A DNA stretch of 64,000 nucleotides, from NCBI GenBank assembly GCA_947494445.1, contig CANLVD010000002.1:248001-312000 (forward strand). The letters are read 5' to 3'. The DNA comes from an uncultured Paracoccaceae bacterium (GTDB lineage: Bacteria; Pseudomonadota; Alphaproteobacteria; Rhodobacterales; Rhodobacteraceae). Position numbers and translations under genes: made by a program. Shown one piece after another: positions 27,724-35,673 of this stretch (its first letter is position 1; the number at the start of each line of letters is the position of its first letter). The notes beneath the pieces were generated by a model, which did no database searches, was not told the origin of the DNA, and was given only the letters and a program-made list of their open reading frames with translations.

Positions 27724-28994
27724 CCGGATTGTTTGTTCTGTTCATCTACGTCGGCATCTTTGTCGGTTCCTTTTTCGTCGTCACGAAAGTAATTGATCGG
27801 GCAACCGCAAAAGACTTCACCTCCCTCAAGACCGTGACCTTCGGGGATGAAAGCGCTGTGCGGCCCAATCGGATTGCTGGTGTTCTGTCCATCCTGACGA
27901 TCTTCCTGATCTGGGGGATGTTCACTGGCTCCTCTCTCTTGCCAAAATTCCTTCATGCACCTGGCCCGTTTGTCGGCACACTGGAATTCACCTACACGGC
28001 TGAGGCCGATGGTCAGCGCGATGATGGCACGGTTACGGTTGTGATCTATCCAAGGGACTCGGAAACCGAAGCCCCGGAGGTTGATCCCGGTGACGGCTTT
28101 GCCAAGAACGACAGCTCGGCAATCGCCAAATGGCGGACAGGTCTGGTCCGCGTGGATGCCAATGACGAGATCAAGAAAAAAGACGGCGCCGAAGTGGTGG
28201 CCATCAACGGCCAGCCCATTGCGCGCGGCGAGACCGTCAAGATCGAGAACGGCACGGTCACGCTGTCTGACAAGGGCACCCCGAACCTTGCGCCCTATCG
28301 TGGCTGGCAGATGGAACCGCTTTATCTGCCCGCGCCCGAAACCGTGTGGAGCCGGACATTGCAGGTGGTCAGCGAAGGGTTCCGCAGCTTCACCCTTTGG
28401 GAGCATCTAGGCTACTCGCTGTTTCGCGTGATCGCGGGGTTCCTGCTGGGCGCGCTTGTGGGCATCCCCTTGGGATATGCGATGGGCCTCAGCGACTGGT
28501 TCCGCGGCTGGTTTGACCCGATCGTGGAATTCATGCGCCCGGTCCCGCCGTTGGCTCTGATCCCCTTGGTCATCATCTGGTTCGGCATCGGTGAGACAGG
28601 AAAGATCATCCTGTTGTTCCTCGCGGCCCTGTGGATCATGGCCATCGCATCACGATCTGGTGTCTCAGGCGTGAACATCTCGAAGGTGCATGCTGCCTAT
28701 TCACTGGGGGCGAGCAAATGGCAGATCATGCGGCATGTGATCGTGCCCAACTCCCTGCCGGAGATTTTCACCGGTGCACGTGTTGCCATGGGCGTTTGCT
28801 GGGGCACGGTTGTTGCGGCCGAACTGGTCGCAGCGGAACAGGGTGCAGGTATGATGATCATGGTCGCCTCGCGCTTCCAGAACACCGACATCGTGATCCT
28901 GGGCATCATCCTGATCGGCGTGATCGGCTTCGGGATCGACATGCTGATGCGATGGGCAGAGCGTCTTCTGGTGCCTTGGAAAGGCAAGGCCTGA
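27720..28994 (+). CDS. ABC transporter permease with extra N-terminal domain
   Basis: 424 residues, against about 260-280 for TauC/SsuC permeases. Residues from about 210 onward form a normal BPD_transp_1 domain with the EAA-type loop (AAYSLGASKWQIMRHVIVP). Before it lie a membrane segment at 4-24, a second at about 55-73, then a soluble insert of about 125 residues (GTLEFTYTAEADGQRDDGTV to APYRGWQMEPLYLP). That insert, by topology, is probably periplasmic. It may contact the binding protein or substrate. The extra part is in frame and shows no sign of gene fusion error. Confidence 0.88.
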   Translation: MTGLFVLFIYVGIFVGSFFVVTKVIDRATAKDFTSLKTVTFGDESAVRPNRIAGVLSILTIFLIWGMFTGSSLLPKFLHAPGPFVGTLEFTYTAEADGQRDDGTVTVVIYPRDSETEAPEVDPGDGFAKNDSSAIAKWRTGLVRVDANDEIKKKDGAEVVAINGQPIARGETVKIENGTVTLSDKGTPNLAPYRGWQMEPLYLPAPETVWSRTLQVVSEGFRSFTLWEHLGYSLFRVIAGFLLGALVGIPLGYAMGLSDWFRGWFDPIVEFMRPVPPLALIPLVIIWFGIGETGKIILLFLAALWIMAIASRSGVSGVNISKVHAAYSLGASKWQIMRHVIVPNSLPEIFTGARVAMGVCWGTVVAAELVAAEQGAGMMIMVASRFQNTDIVILGIILIGVIGFGIDMLMRWAERLLVPWKGKA

Positions 28995-29032
28995 CCCCCG
29001 AGCACCACCGCTCCGGACAAACCAATACAGGC

Positions 29033-29060
29033 AGGCCCCTTTTCGGGGCCTGTTTTTTTG
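29033..29060 (+). terminator. Rho-independent terminator after the ABC operon
   Basis: Stem CAGGCCCC (29033-29040) with GGGGCCTG (29046-29053), loop TTTTC, followed by seven T residues. A textbook intrinsic terminator 38 bp after the permease stop. Confidence 0.95.
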
Positions 29061-29115
29061 GACAAGTTGCGTACTAAATGGCCCATGGCGCCAGATCCGA
29101 GAGATCAACGAATTC

Positions 29116-29144
29116 TTGACGCAAGACCAATCGACGCATAAAAT
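29116..29144 (+). promoter_or_regulatory. Putative sigma70 promoter of the hydroxylase-reductase operon
   Basis: TTGACG (29116-29121), 17-base spacer, TAAAAT (29139-29144). A good match to the consensus, with the IclR-type site starting 9 bases after the -10. The -35 is identical to that proposed for the ABC operon. Confidence 0.7.
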
Positions 29145-29153
29145 AAAACACAA

Positions 29154-29170
29154 GTTTTGCATTATAAAAC
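29154..29170. promoter_or_regulatory. Putative IclR operator D (hydroxylase operon)
   Basis: GTTTTGCATTATAAAAC: perfect GTTTT/AAAAC arms around 7 bases. It overlaps the expected transcription start region of the promoter at 29116-29144, 15 bp before the hydroxylase start codon. Confidence 0.65.
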
Positions 29171-29185
29171 TTTGGAATCTGAACC

Positions 29186-30226
29186 ATGTCCGCCACCGAG
29201 ACCTCAGACCCTGCACCGTCTTCACCAAAGACCACGCCCTACTTGCCTGCAGGCTCTTCGCGGGACTGGAACTTCCACCCTGCTCTGCCCATTGGAATGT
29301 CGCCTGTCTTCGACATCCCATTCCGGGCGAAGGCCGCGTTCAAATGGATCATGGGCACATGGTTCAAGCTGACCCCACCGGTCAGCCACATGATCTTTGC
29401 AATCATCACATTCACCCTGTTCTGGCCCGCAATGACAGACATGCAAACCCTCTCATGGGGTTGGGTGCTTCAGATCCTGGCCATTCACTATGGCGCTGTG
29501 CTCCTGCTGGGCGGTGGGCTTCATCTGTATCTCTATGTCTTTGCCAGCCAGAAGATGCGCCTGAAATTCGACATCCGCCCCATGGAAAAAAGTGCCCGCT
29601 TCACCTTCGGCAATCAGGTCTGGGACAACGTCTTCTGGTCGCTCGCCTCGGGCGTCCCGATCTGGACGGCCTGGGTCATCCTGTATTTCCATGCAGCCGC
29701 CAATGACTGGATCCCGCGCCTCGACAGCATCAGTGCGTCACCGCTCTGGTTCGTGCTGTTTTTCGTCCTGTTGCGCTTCTGGCAATCGTTTCACTTCTAC
29801 TGGATCCACCGTCTGATCCACATCCCGTGGCTGTTTCGCAACGTGCATCACCTGCACCACCGCAACGTCAATGTCGGGCCATGGTCGGGGCTTGCGATGC
29901 ACCCGGTCGAACATCTGCTTTATTACTCTGCCATTCTGATCCATTTCGTCGTGCCGTCGCACCCGCTGCACGTGATCTTTCACATGTATGCCTTGAGCCT
30001 TGGCGCCCTCTTTTCCCATGCGGGATTTGAAAAGCTGCTGATCAGGGACAAGGAGACGGTGAAGGCGGGCTCGTTTCACCACCAGCTTCATCACCGGTAT
30101 TTCGAATGCAACTATGGCAATGAGGAAATGCCGCTGGACCGCTGGTTCGGCAGTTTCCACGATGGCACGCCGGAGGCCACTCAACGCATCCGCGCGCGCA
30201 AAAAGCTGATCTTCGCGCGCAAATGA
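29186..30226 (+). CDS. Membrane di-iron hydroxylase (sterol desaturase/fatty acid hydroxylase family)
   Basis: 346 residues with about four membrane segments and the histidine boxes of the family: HRLIH, HHLHHRN and HHQLHHRYFE, plus a conserved His in HPVEH. These bind a di-iron centre that uses O2 and electrons to hydroxylate an alkyl C-H bond. The start is taken as ATG 29186. The next gene encodes a flavin/2Fe-2S reductase that can deliver electrons, making a two-component monooxygenase likely. The natural substrate cannot be inferred; it need not be a sterol or lipid. Confidence 0.87.
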   Translation: MSATETSDPAPSSPKTTPYLPAGSSRDWNFHPALPIGMSPVFDIPFRAKAAFKWIMGTWFKLTPPVSHMIFAIITFTLFWPAMTDMQTLSWGWVLQILAIHYGAVLLLGGGLHLYLYVFASQKMRLKFDIRPMEKSARFTFGNQVWDNVFWSLASGVPIWTAWVILYFHAAANDWIPRLDSISASPLWFVLFFVLLRFWQSFHFYWIHRLIHIPWLFRNVHHLHHRNVNVGPWSGLAMHPVEHLLYYSAILIHFVVPSHPLHVIFHMYALSLGALFSHAGFEKLLIRDKETVKAGSFHHQLHHRYFECNYGNEEMPLDRWFGSFHDGTPEATQRIRARKKLIFARK

Positions 30227-30288
30227 TCCGTCAAGCCACCCATGCATGACAGGTCCCGCGCCCGGTACATCCAACGGGGTCTCCAGCA

Positions 30289-31248
30289 ATGGCCCTGATC
30301 AACGTGAAAGTCGCCGGGATCATTGTCGAGGCCGAAGGTGTGAAATCATTCCTGCTGGCCCGGACCGGACTTTTCCCGATGCCCCGATACGCGCCCGGCG
30401 CGCACATAGACATTCATTGCGGCAAGGGGATCATCCGTCAGTACTCGCTCTGCGGCGATCCATCCGACCGGCGGCGTCTGATGATCGCGGTCAAGATGGG
30501 CGAGTCCTCCCGGGGTGGATCAGACCTGATGCACAAGACGGTGCGCGTCGGTGACCGGCTGGAGATCGGCAGCCCTCGCAACACGTTCCCACTGGATGAA
30601 AGTGCAGCGCATACGATCCTCATTGCGGGTGGCATCGGCATCACACCGATCATTGCGATGGCCGACCAGCTCCATGTGCAGGGCCGGTCCTTTGCTCTTC
30701 AGTATTTCACGCGCTCCGCACAGCACACGGCCTTTCGACGACGGCTGCTAAAAGGGCCATATGGCGATCAGGTCACCTGCCACGAAGGGCTGAACATCTC
30801 ACAAACGAGCGCGGAGCTTGCCGCCTGCCTGAACCAGCCAACAGCCGGCACGCAGGTCTATATCTGCGGCCCGGGCCCCTTCATGGACACGGCCGAACAG
30901 CTTGCCAAGGCAACTCTGCCCGATCAATCCGTGCATCTGGAACGCTTCGCCGCCAATCCCGCACTGTCCGGCGCGCCCACAGCCCCCTTCCGCGTGACGC
31001 TTGCCCGTTCAGGGGTGACACTGGAGGTGGGTGAAGACGAAACAATCCTCGACGTGCTCGATGAAAACGGCATCCTCGCCGCCTTTTCCTGCGAGCAGGG
31101 CGTTTGCGGCACCTGCGTCACTCAGGTCATCGACGGCACGCCGGATCACAGGGACAGTTTCCTGTCCTCAAAACACCGCAGCCCGGGCAAGCAGATGTGC
31201 ATCTGCGTCTCCCGCGCGAAGGGAGAGGCACTGATTCTGGACCTATGA
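30289..31248 (+). CDS. PDR/VanB-family ferredoxin reductase (flavin, NAD, 2Fe-2S)
   Basis: 319 residues. Flavin-binding motif RQYSLCGDP, NAD-binding IAGGIGITPIIAMA, and a C-terminal plant-type ferredoxin domain with CEQGVCGTC plus a later Cys (KQMCICVS). This is the architecture of phthalate dioxygenase reductase and VanB, which feed electrons to oxygenases. It follows the di-iron hydroxylase by 62 bp on the same strand and is its likely partner. Confidence 0.9.
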   Translation: MALINVKVAGIIVEAEGVKSFLLARTGLFPMPRYAPGAHIDIHCGKGIIRQYSLCGDPSDRRRLMIAVKMGESSRGGSDLMHKTVRVGDRLEIGSPRNTFPLDESAAHTILIAGGIGITPIIAMADQLHVQGRSFALQYFTRSAQHTAFRRRLLKGPYGDQVTCHEGLNISQTSAELAACLNQPTAGTQVYICGPGPFMDTAEQLAKATLPDQSVHLERFAANPALSGAPTAPFRVTLARSGVTLEVGEDETILDVLDENGILAAFSCEQGVCGTCVTQVIDGTPDHRDSFLSSKHRSPGKQMCICVSRAKGEALILDL

Positions 31249-31456
31249 CACAGTCATCCCTCTGAAAAGTATCGAAAATTGTCCGCACTCTGCCACTTTC
31301 GCCGCAAAACCCATCCGAAAGGCTAGGCGGTCCTCCGCTTAGGCAGTCATCAATCTCTATTAATCGCTTTCCTGCCGCAATCCACTCCCGGTTGCATGTC
31401 ATTCCTTGCCCCGCGATCACAGAATCGCTGAGCGAAAATTGCAAGGAGCCCCCAAT

Positions 31457-32350
31457 ATGCAGTTTGTGGAATTTACAATTACTGGTGATGTGAATGTTCA
31501 CGTCACGATTACCGAGAATGACAACGGCACGCTGACCTTTGATGTGGTCGTGCTAGATGATACCGGCAGCATCGGCGATCTTCAGGGACTGTTCTTCGAT
31601 CTTGCCGATGACAGCATCGCGGACAGCCTGTCTGCCGAAGGCGCGGATGTCACCTACACCAAATTCAACGACGATGGCGTGACCAAGCTGACAAGCGGCG
31701 TGAACATCAATGGCGAAGTGCTCAACGAATACGGCAAATTCGACGGCGGCATCCAGTTCGGCACCGCTGGCATCGGCAAGGACGACATTCAGGAAACCAG
31801 CTTCGTGCTGTCCTCCACCGACGGGCCACTGACGCTCGCCGATTTCCTGTCACAGGATATGGCCATCCGTTTGACGTCTGTCGGCGAAGAGGGCGGCAGC
31901 CGCGACGACAGCCTCAAGCTCGGCGGCTCGGTTCCCGAAGACCCCACAACCGAAGAACCCCCGGTGGAGCCTCCGGTTGTCAACACGGCGCTTGATGACT
32001 TCCTGACAGTTTTCGCATCCGAGGATGCAGGCAATCTGGAAACACTCGATGATGGCGCGACAACCGTGCTGGCCAATGACCTGACCGACGCGGTCGCCTA
32101 CACCGGTGCCGTCACTGCCGTGAACGGCGATGCGCTCAGCGTGGCCGCTGTGGTCGAGGGCAGCAACGGCGGCTTCATGACCATCTATTCCGACGGCTCG
32201 ATCGACTTCGACGCCGCGGGCGAATTCGATGACCTCGAAGAAGACGCCGAGATTGTCACCCAGTTCTCCTACACAATCGACGGCGGAGACACCGCAGACG
32301 TCTTTGTCACCGTCATCGGCGAAGACAGCGGCGACGGCGGCTTCTTCTGA
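31457..32350 (+). CDS. Acidic Asp-rich protein with cadherin/VCBS-like region
   Basis: 297 residues from ATG 31457, with AAGGAG upstream. Very rich in Asp, Glu, Gly and Thr. Residues 1-165 form a beta-rich region (VHVTITENDNGTLTFDVVVL, FDLADDSIADSLSAEGADV), then a Pro/Glu linker (PEDPTTEEPPVEPPV), then a VCBS/cadherin-like unit (NDLTDAVAYTGAVTAVNGD, YSDGSIDFDAAG). There is no Sec signal. The composition suggests a calcium-binding protein exported by type I secretion, but no transporter genes are near. Function not known. Confidence 0.75.
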   Translation: MQFVEFTITGDVNVHVTITENDNGTLTFDVVVLDDTGSIGDLQGLFFDLADDSIADSLSAEGADVTYTKFNDDGVTKLTSGVNINGEVLNEYGKFDGGIQFGTAGIGKDDIQETSFVLSSTDGPLTLADFLSQDMAIRLTSVGEEGGSRDDSLKLGGSVPEDPTTEEPPVEPPVVNTALDDFLTVFASEDAGNLETLDDGATTVLANDLTDAVAYTGAVTAVNGDALSVAAVVEGSNGGFMTIYSDGSIDFDAAGEFDDLEEDAEIVTQFSYTIDGGDTADVFVTVIGEDSGDGGFF

Positions 32351-32370
32351 TCCGGACCAGGATATTCCCA

Positions 32371-32398
32371 AAGGGCCGCCGTTGAGCGGCCCTTTTTT
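32371..32398 (+). terminator. Rho-independent terminator
   Basis: Stem AAGGGCCGC (32371-32379) with GCGGCCCTT (32386-32394) and a T-run to 32398. It ends the acidic-protein gene and marks the left edge of an AT-rich stretch. Confidence 0.92.
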
Positions 32399-32503
32399 AT
32401 GGTGTGGTCTGATGTGGCTATAATTACCGAACCGCAACTGTATCTTGGATTGAGTTGAGGTGGGATATTATCAGGTCAGTACACAAGCAAAAAAGGTAAT
32501 AGA

Positions 32504-32872
32504 ATGGAAATTAAAGGGATATGGGGCGACTGCAGCCAAACTGTGATAATGGGTTTTTCTTTCTTGGCACCCGATATACTCGAAGTTCATTTGGAAAGCA
32601 GAGAGGATGATTCATTCAAACTGACAATAAATTTCGAAGAGGTTGTTAAACTCAAATATTCTGACTTTAAATTTGCGTTGTCCCAAGACTATAATGTCAA
32701 CGGTGAAAATAGAGACCCTGTTATCGCACTAGTAGATAATTCAAGTTCAGCTAGAAGCATACGATCTGACGCATATGGTGACAAAGAAGGTTTTGAGATT
32801 TTTCACTATATTGTTTTCGGGACGGAAAGAATTATCGAGATATTTTGCCACACCAAGTTTCTTGACATCTAA
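32504..32872 (+). CDS. Small hypothetical protein, AT-rich gene
   Basis: 122 residues, no recognised family. Mixed strand/helix pattern with no membrane segment or signal. A weak ribosome site AAGGTAAT precedes the ATG. The codon use (many AAA, ATA, TTT, AGA) contrasts sharply with neighbouring high-GC genes, suggesting recent transfer. The size and orphan state would fit an immunity or antitoxin-type protein, but nothing shows this directly. Confidence 0.55.
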   Translation: MEIKGIWGDCSQTVIMGFSFLAPDILEVHLESREDDSFKLTINFEEVVKLKYSDFKFALSQDYNVNGENRDPVIALVDNSSSARSIRSDAYGDKEGFEIFHYIVFGTERIIEIFCHTKFLDI

Positions 32873-32983
32873 TTTCCCTAGAACGACTATGAATAGATAG
32901 ATGCGAAAGCTAACTTCTACGAAGAGGCCACAAAGGCAGAATTCCAGCAGTAATTTTGCCTGTAGGTCCTTCATTTTGATGAA

Positions 32984-33226
32984 ATGAATGACTTGGAACG
33001 GGATAAGCAAGAAATTTTACACTTTTTATCGAGGTTGTTGAAAGACTTGCGGGCTACCTCAAATGATCCCAAAACACTAAAGTTGACAAACATTGTTCAC
33101 AACACACCAGCAAAAATTGCGTGCGGAATACCAACTTGGAAAATTATAGAAGAAATAATTGAGAAGGCAAAATCGGAAGATTGTGAAGAGTACGTGCGGC
33201 AATTGTTACAGAAGAAAGATTGTTGA
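32984..33226 (+). CDS. Small hypothetical protein, AT-rich gene
   Basis: 80 residues, highly charged and mostly helical (ERDKQEILHFLSRLLKDLRA at the N-terminus, EIIEKAKSEDCEEYVRQLL at the C-terminus). No family recognised and the ribosome site is poor. It shares the AT-rich codon use of the preceding orphan gene. It may be a small regulator, an immunity protein or the remnant of a larger transferred unit. Confidence 0.45.
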   Translation: MNDLERDKQEILHFLSRLLKDLRATSNDPKTLKLTNIVHNTPAKIACGIPTWKIIEEIIEKAKSEDCEEYVRQLLQKKDC

Positions 33227-33596
33227 TGCATTGATGACCATCTATCGAAATAAAAGAAACAAAGAACTGTCCTCCAACATCCTTCAACACTGCATCCACC
33301 AGTCTTCTCCACCTCAGGATCCATCTTGCCCCGGCTGACTGTTCCACCTGAATAGGTCCGCAACGCCGCTCGTCCCATCAACGGCAGAGGTGCTTCTTAT
33401 GCTATATTCAAACGGCTCGCGTTGTTATGATCGAGCTCCACCAAAGGCCTATCTCTTTGGGCCGGGCACGTCTCCCGATCATCCGCACCTCACCGTCACG
33501 CCTTTACTGCACCTATAGAATGGTCGCAAAATCCAGCTCCAGCCCCCTTCCCTTAAGTCCAGTTCCAGCGTAGATAAGTCCAAACAGGACATCCCC
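33227..33596. other. Gene-free segment before tauR
   Basis: 370 bp. The first half continues the AT-rich island and drifts back to the local composition around 33290. Short open frames here on either strand have no recognisable product. The last 50 bp hold the TauR-type boxes. Confidence 0.6.
33553..33583 (-). promoter_or_regulatory. TauR-type box pair before tauR, facing left
   Basis: TTAAGTCCAG (33553-33562) is the exact reverse complement of CTGGACTTAA, which fits the CTGGACYTAA consensus that I recall for Rhodobacter capsulatus TauR. A second, weaker copy ATAAGTCCAA lies at 33574-33583, 21 bp away. The boxes point away from tauR, as expected for a divergent taurine gene, yet no such gene lies to the left. 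Confidence 0.6.
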
Positions 33597-35066
33597 ATGC
33601 CGCTGACCGAAGACACCTTCTTTCTGGACCCCAATTTCAAGGGCTCGTTGCAGACCCAGATCCGGCAGATCGTGGCGGGCTCGATTCTGGCCGGGCGCAT
33701 TCGTCATGGAGACCGGCTGCCCTCGTCCCGGCGGCTGGCCGATCATCTTGGGATCAGCCGGATTACCGTGACGCTGGCCTATCAGGATCTCGTGGCCGAC
33801 GGATACCTCGAAAGCCGTGATCGTTCCGGCTATTTCGTGGCCGACACGGCACCTTTGCCGGAGCTTTCGGCCTCGGGCGCGCGCGCATCCGGCGACAGCG
33901 TCGACTGGGACCGGGTCTTGCGCGTGCCTGCCACGCCCTGGCAGCTTGTGGAAAAGACCCTGAACTGGCGCGACTATCGCTATCCGTTCATCTACGGTCA
34001 GACCGATCCGACGCTGTTTTCCCATTCCGCATGGCGGTCCTGCGCGCATCAGGCACTTGGCCTGCGCGACATCGACAGTCTGACCGCCGATTACGCCTCC
34101 ACCGATGATCCGCAGCTGATCGATTTCATCGTGCGGCAGACCCTGCCCCGCCGCGGCATTGCCGCGCGTCCCGAAGAGGTGCTGATCACTGCAGGCGCAC
34201 AGAACGCGCTCTGGCTGACCGCGGAATTGTTGCTTGGCCCCGGCAAGCGTGCCGCGTTTGAGAACCCCGGCTATCCCGGCCTGCGCGCCGTGCTCAGCCG
34301 CTCGGGCGCGGATGTGATGCCGATCAATGTCGATGCCGATGGCCTGCCCCCCGATCTGCTGCCGGACGACCTGACGGCAGCCTTCGTCACCCCCTCCCAC
34401 CACGCACCAACCACCGTGACCATGCCGATGATCCGCAGGCGGCAAATACTGGAGCGCGCCAAGGCCGAAGACTTCGTGGTGATCGAGGATGATTATGAGT
34501 TCGAGATGGCCTATCTGCGCCCGCCCACGCCTGCGCTCAAATCCATCGACGAGGATGGTCGGGTGATCTATGTCGGCAGCTTCTCGAAGTCGCTTTTCCC
34601 CGGGCTGCGGCTTGGCTATCTCGTTGGTCCCGAACGTTTTATCGAGGCCGCGCGCTCTCTGCGTACAGTCACCCTGCGCCACTTGCCCGGCCACATCCAG
34701 CGCACCACCGCCTATTTTCTGGAACGCGGCCACTATGATGCACTGGTCAAGCGGATGCGTGATGCCTTTGCAGAGAGGCGCGAGGTCATGGCGCGCGAGT
34801 TCGACCTGCACGGTCTGCGCATGGCAACCGAACAAGGCTCAGGTGGCACGAGTTTCTGGATGCGAGCGCCAGAAGGGGTGGACACTGATGAGCTGGCGCT
34901 CGCTTTGCGGGAAAAATCAGTGCTGATCGAACCGGGCCGTCCGTTCTTCGCAGGTCTCAACAAGCCCCGCAATTTCTATCGTCTGGCCTATTCGTCAGTG
35001 CCGGCCAGCGCCATTCCCGCAGGCATTGACCGGCTGTCCGGCGTGCTTAAAGAGATGACCGGCTGA
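33597..35066 (+). CDS. tauR: TauR-type MocR regulator (GntR HTH fused to aminotransferase fold)
   Basis: 489 residues. A GntR winged-helix domain lies at about residues 10-80 (LPSSRRLADHLGISRITVTL). A fold-type-I aminotransferase-like domain follows, with PLP lysine K331 in GSFSKSLFPGLRLGYLV and Asp/Tyr in VIEDDYEFE. MocR proteins of this kind, including TauR, activate taurine and sulfonate genes. Identity as TauR rests on the nearby xsc, pta and soeABC and on the boxes upstream. The 3' end overlaps the convergent VPLPA-type gene by 20 bp. Confidence 0.85.
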   Translation: MPLTEDTFFLDPNFKGSLQTQIRQIVAGSILAGRIRHGDRLPSSRRLADHLGISRITVTLAYQDLVADGYLESRDRSGYFVADTAPLPELSASGARASGDSVDWDRVLRVPATPWQLVEKTLNWRDYRYPFIYGQTDPTLFSHSAWRSCAHQALGLRDIDSLTADYASTDDPQLIDFIVRQTLPRRGIAARPEEVLITAGAQNALWLTAELLLGPGKRAAFENPGYPGLRAVLSRSGADVMPINVDADGLPPDLLPDDLTAAFVTPSHHAPTTVTMPMIRRRQILERAKAEDFVVIEDDYEFEMAYLRPPTPALKSIDEDGRVIYVGSFSKSLFPGLRLGYLVGPERFIEAARSLRTVTLRHLPGHIQRTTAYFLERGHYDALVKRMRDAFAERREVMAREFDLHGLRMATEQGSGGTSFWMRAPEGVDTDELALALREKSVLIEPGRPFFAGLNKPRNFYRLAYSSVPASAIPAGIDRLSGVLKEMTG

Positions 35067-35673
35067 CCGGTACCGCCACGCGCCTGCGCAGGCTGACCAG
35101 CGACAGACCGATCAGGGCCGCAAAGCTTAGCAAAAGAGGCTGAGGCAGCGGAACTGCCGACACTGTCGTGATCAGTGTCGAGGCCCCGCCATTGGCAAAT
35201 GCCGTCCACGCCCCTGCTGTGGTCGCAATCGACCCTGCAAAGCCCAGAACCACAGGCGCGACGACGCTGCTGACGTTCAATCGATACCCAGCAATGTCAG
35301 GCCCGGCGCCGGAAAATTCCGTCTGCACCAGAGAGACACCCAGAATGGTCACCGGATCGGCCAGCAATCCCATGCTCTGACCCAAGGCCCCAAACCAGGC
35401 GGTCTCGTTCAGCTCAGCAACCAAGGCGCCGTCGCCAACACTGATCGTGCCGGTCACTGCATTGGTTGCGAACAGAAATGATGATCCGGCCGGGCTGACA
35501 AAATCGGTGTCTCCACTCAGATCAAGCTGGAAACCACCGCTGTAGTCCGCACCGTCGATGGTGAACGTGCCACTGCCGCTCCAGACATAAGACACCGGCA
35601 CCGCACTGGCAGGCACCATCCACAACAATCCAAGAAGACCGAAAACACCGGCGAGAAGCTGAGGAAACCTCAT
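35047..35673 (-). CDS. Exported protein with VPLPA-CTERM-like sorting signal
   Basis: 208 residues. A signal peptide (residues 1 to about 24, ending ASA) is followed by a beta-rich domain (YVWSGSGTFTIDGADYSGGF). The C-terminus has VPLPQPLLLSFAALIGLSL and then SLRRR, the tripartite motif, membrane helix and basic cluster of VPLPA/PEP-CTERM-type proteins processed by an exosortase. The motif reads VPLPQ in place of VPLPA. The passenger domain is not recognised. Confidence 0.78.
   Translation of the reverse strand: MRFPQLLAGVFGLLGLLWMVPASAVPVSYVWSGSGTFTIDGADYSGGFQLDLSGDTDFVSPAGSSFLFATNAVTGTISVGDGALVAELNETAWFGALGQSMGLLADPVTILGVSLVQTEFSGAGPDIAGYRLNVSSVVAPVVLGFAGSIATTAGAWTAFANGGASTLITTVSAVPLPQPLLLSFAALIGLSLVSLRRRVAVPVSRSSL

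Noticed and set aside
32892-32945. Short frame reading IDAKANFYEEATKAEFQQ, possibly the tail of a lost gene
   Set aside because: Only about 18 codons, no start, and such frames arise by chance; not enough for a pseudogene call.
33227-33480. Possible transposase remnant in the gap before tauR
   Set aside because: Short frames on the minus strand were read, but no transposase motif, terminal inverted repeat or target duplication was found.
33513-34835. Minus-strand open frame of 440 codons
   Set aside because: Antisense to tauR; the GntR and PLP motifs of tauR decide the strand.
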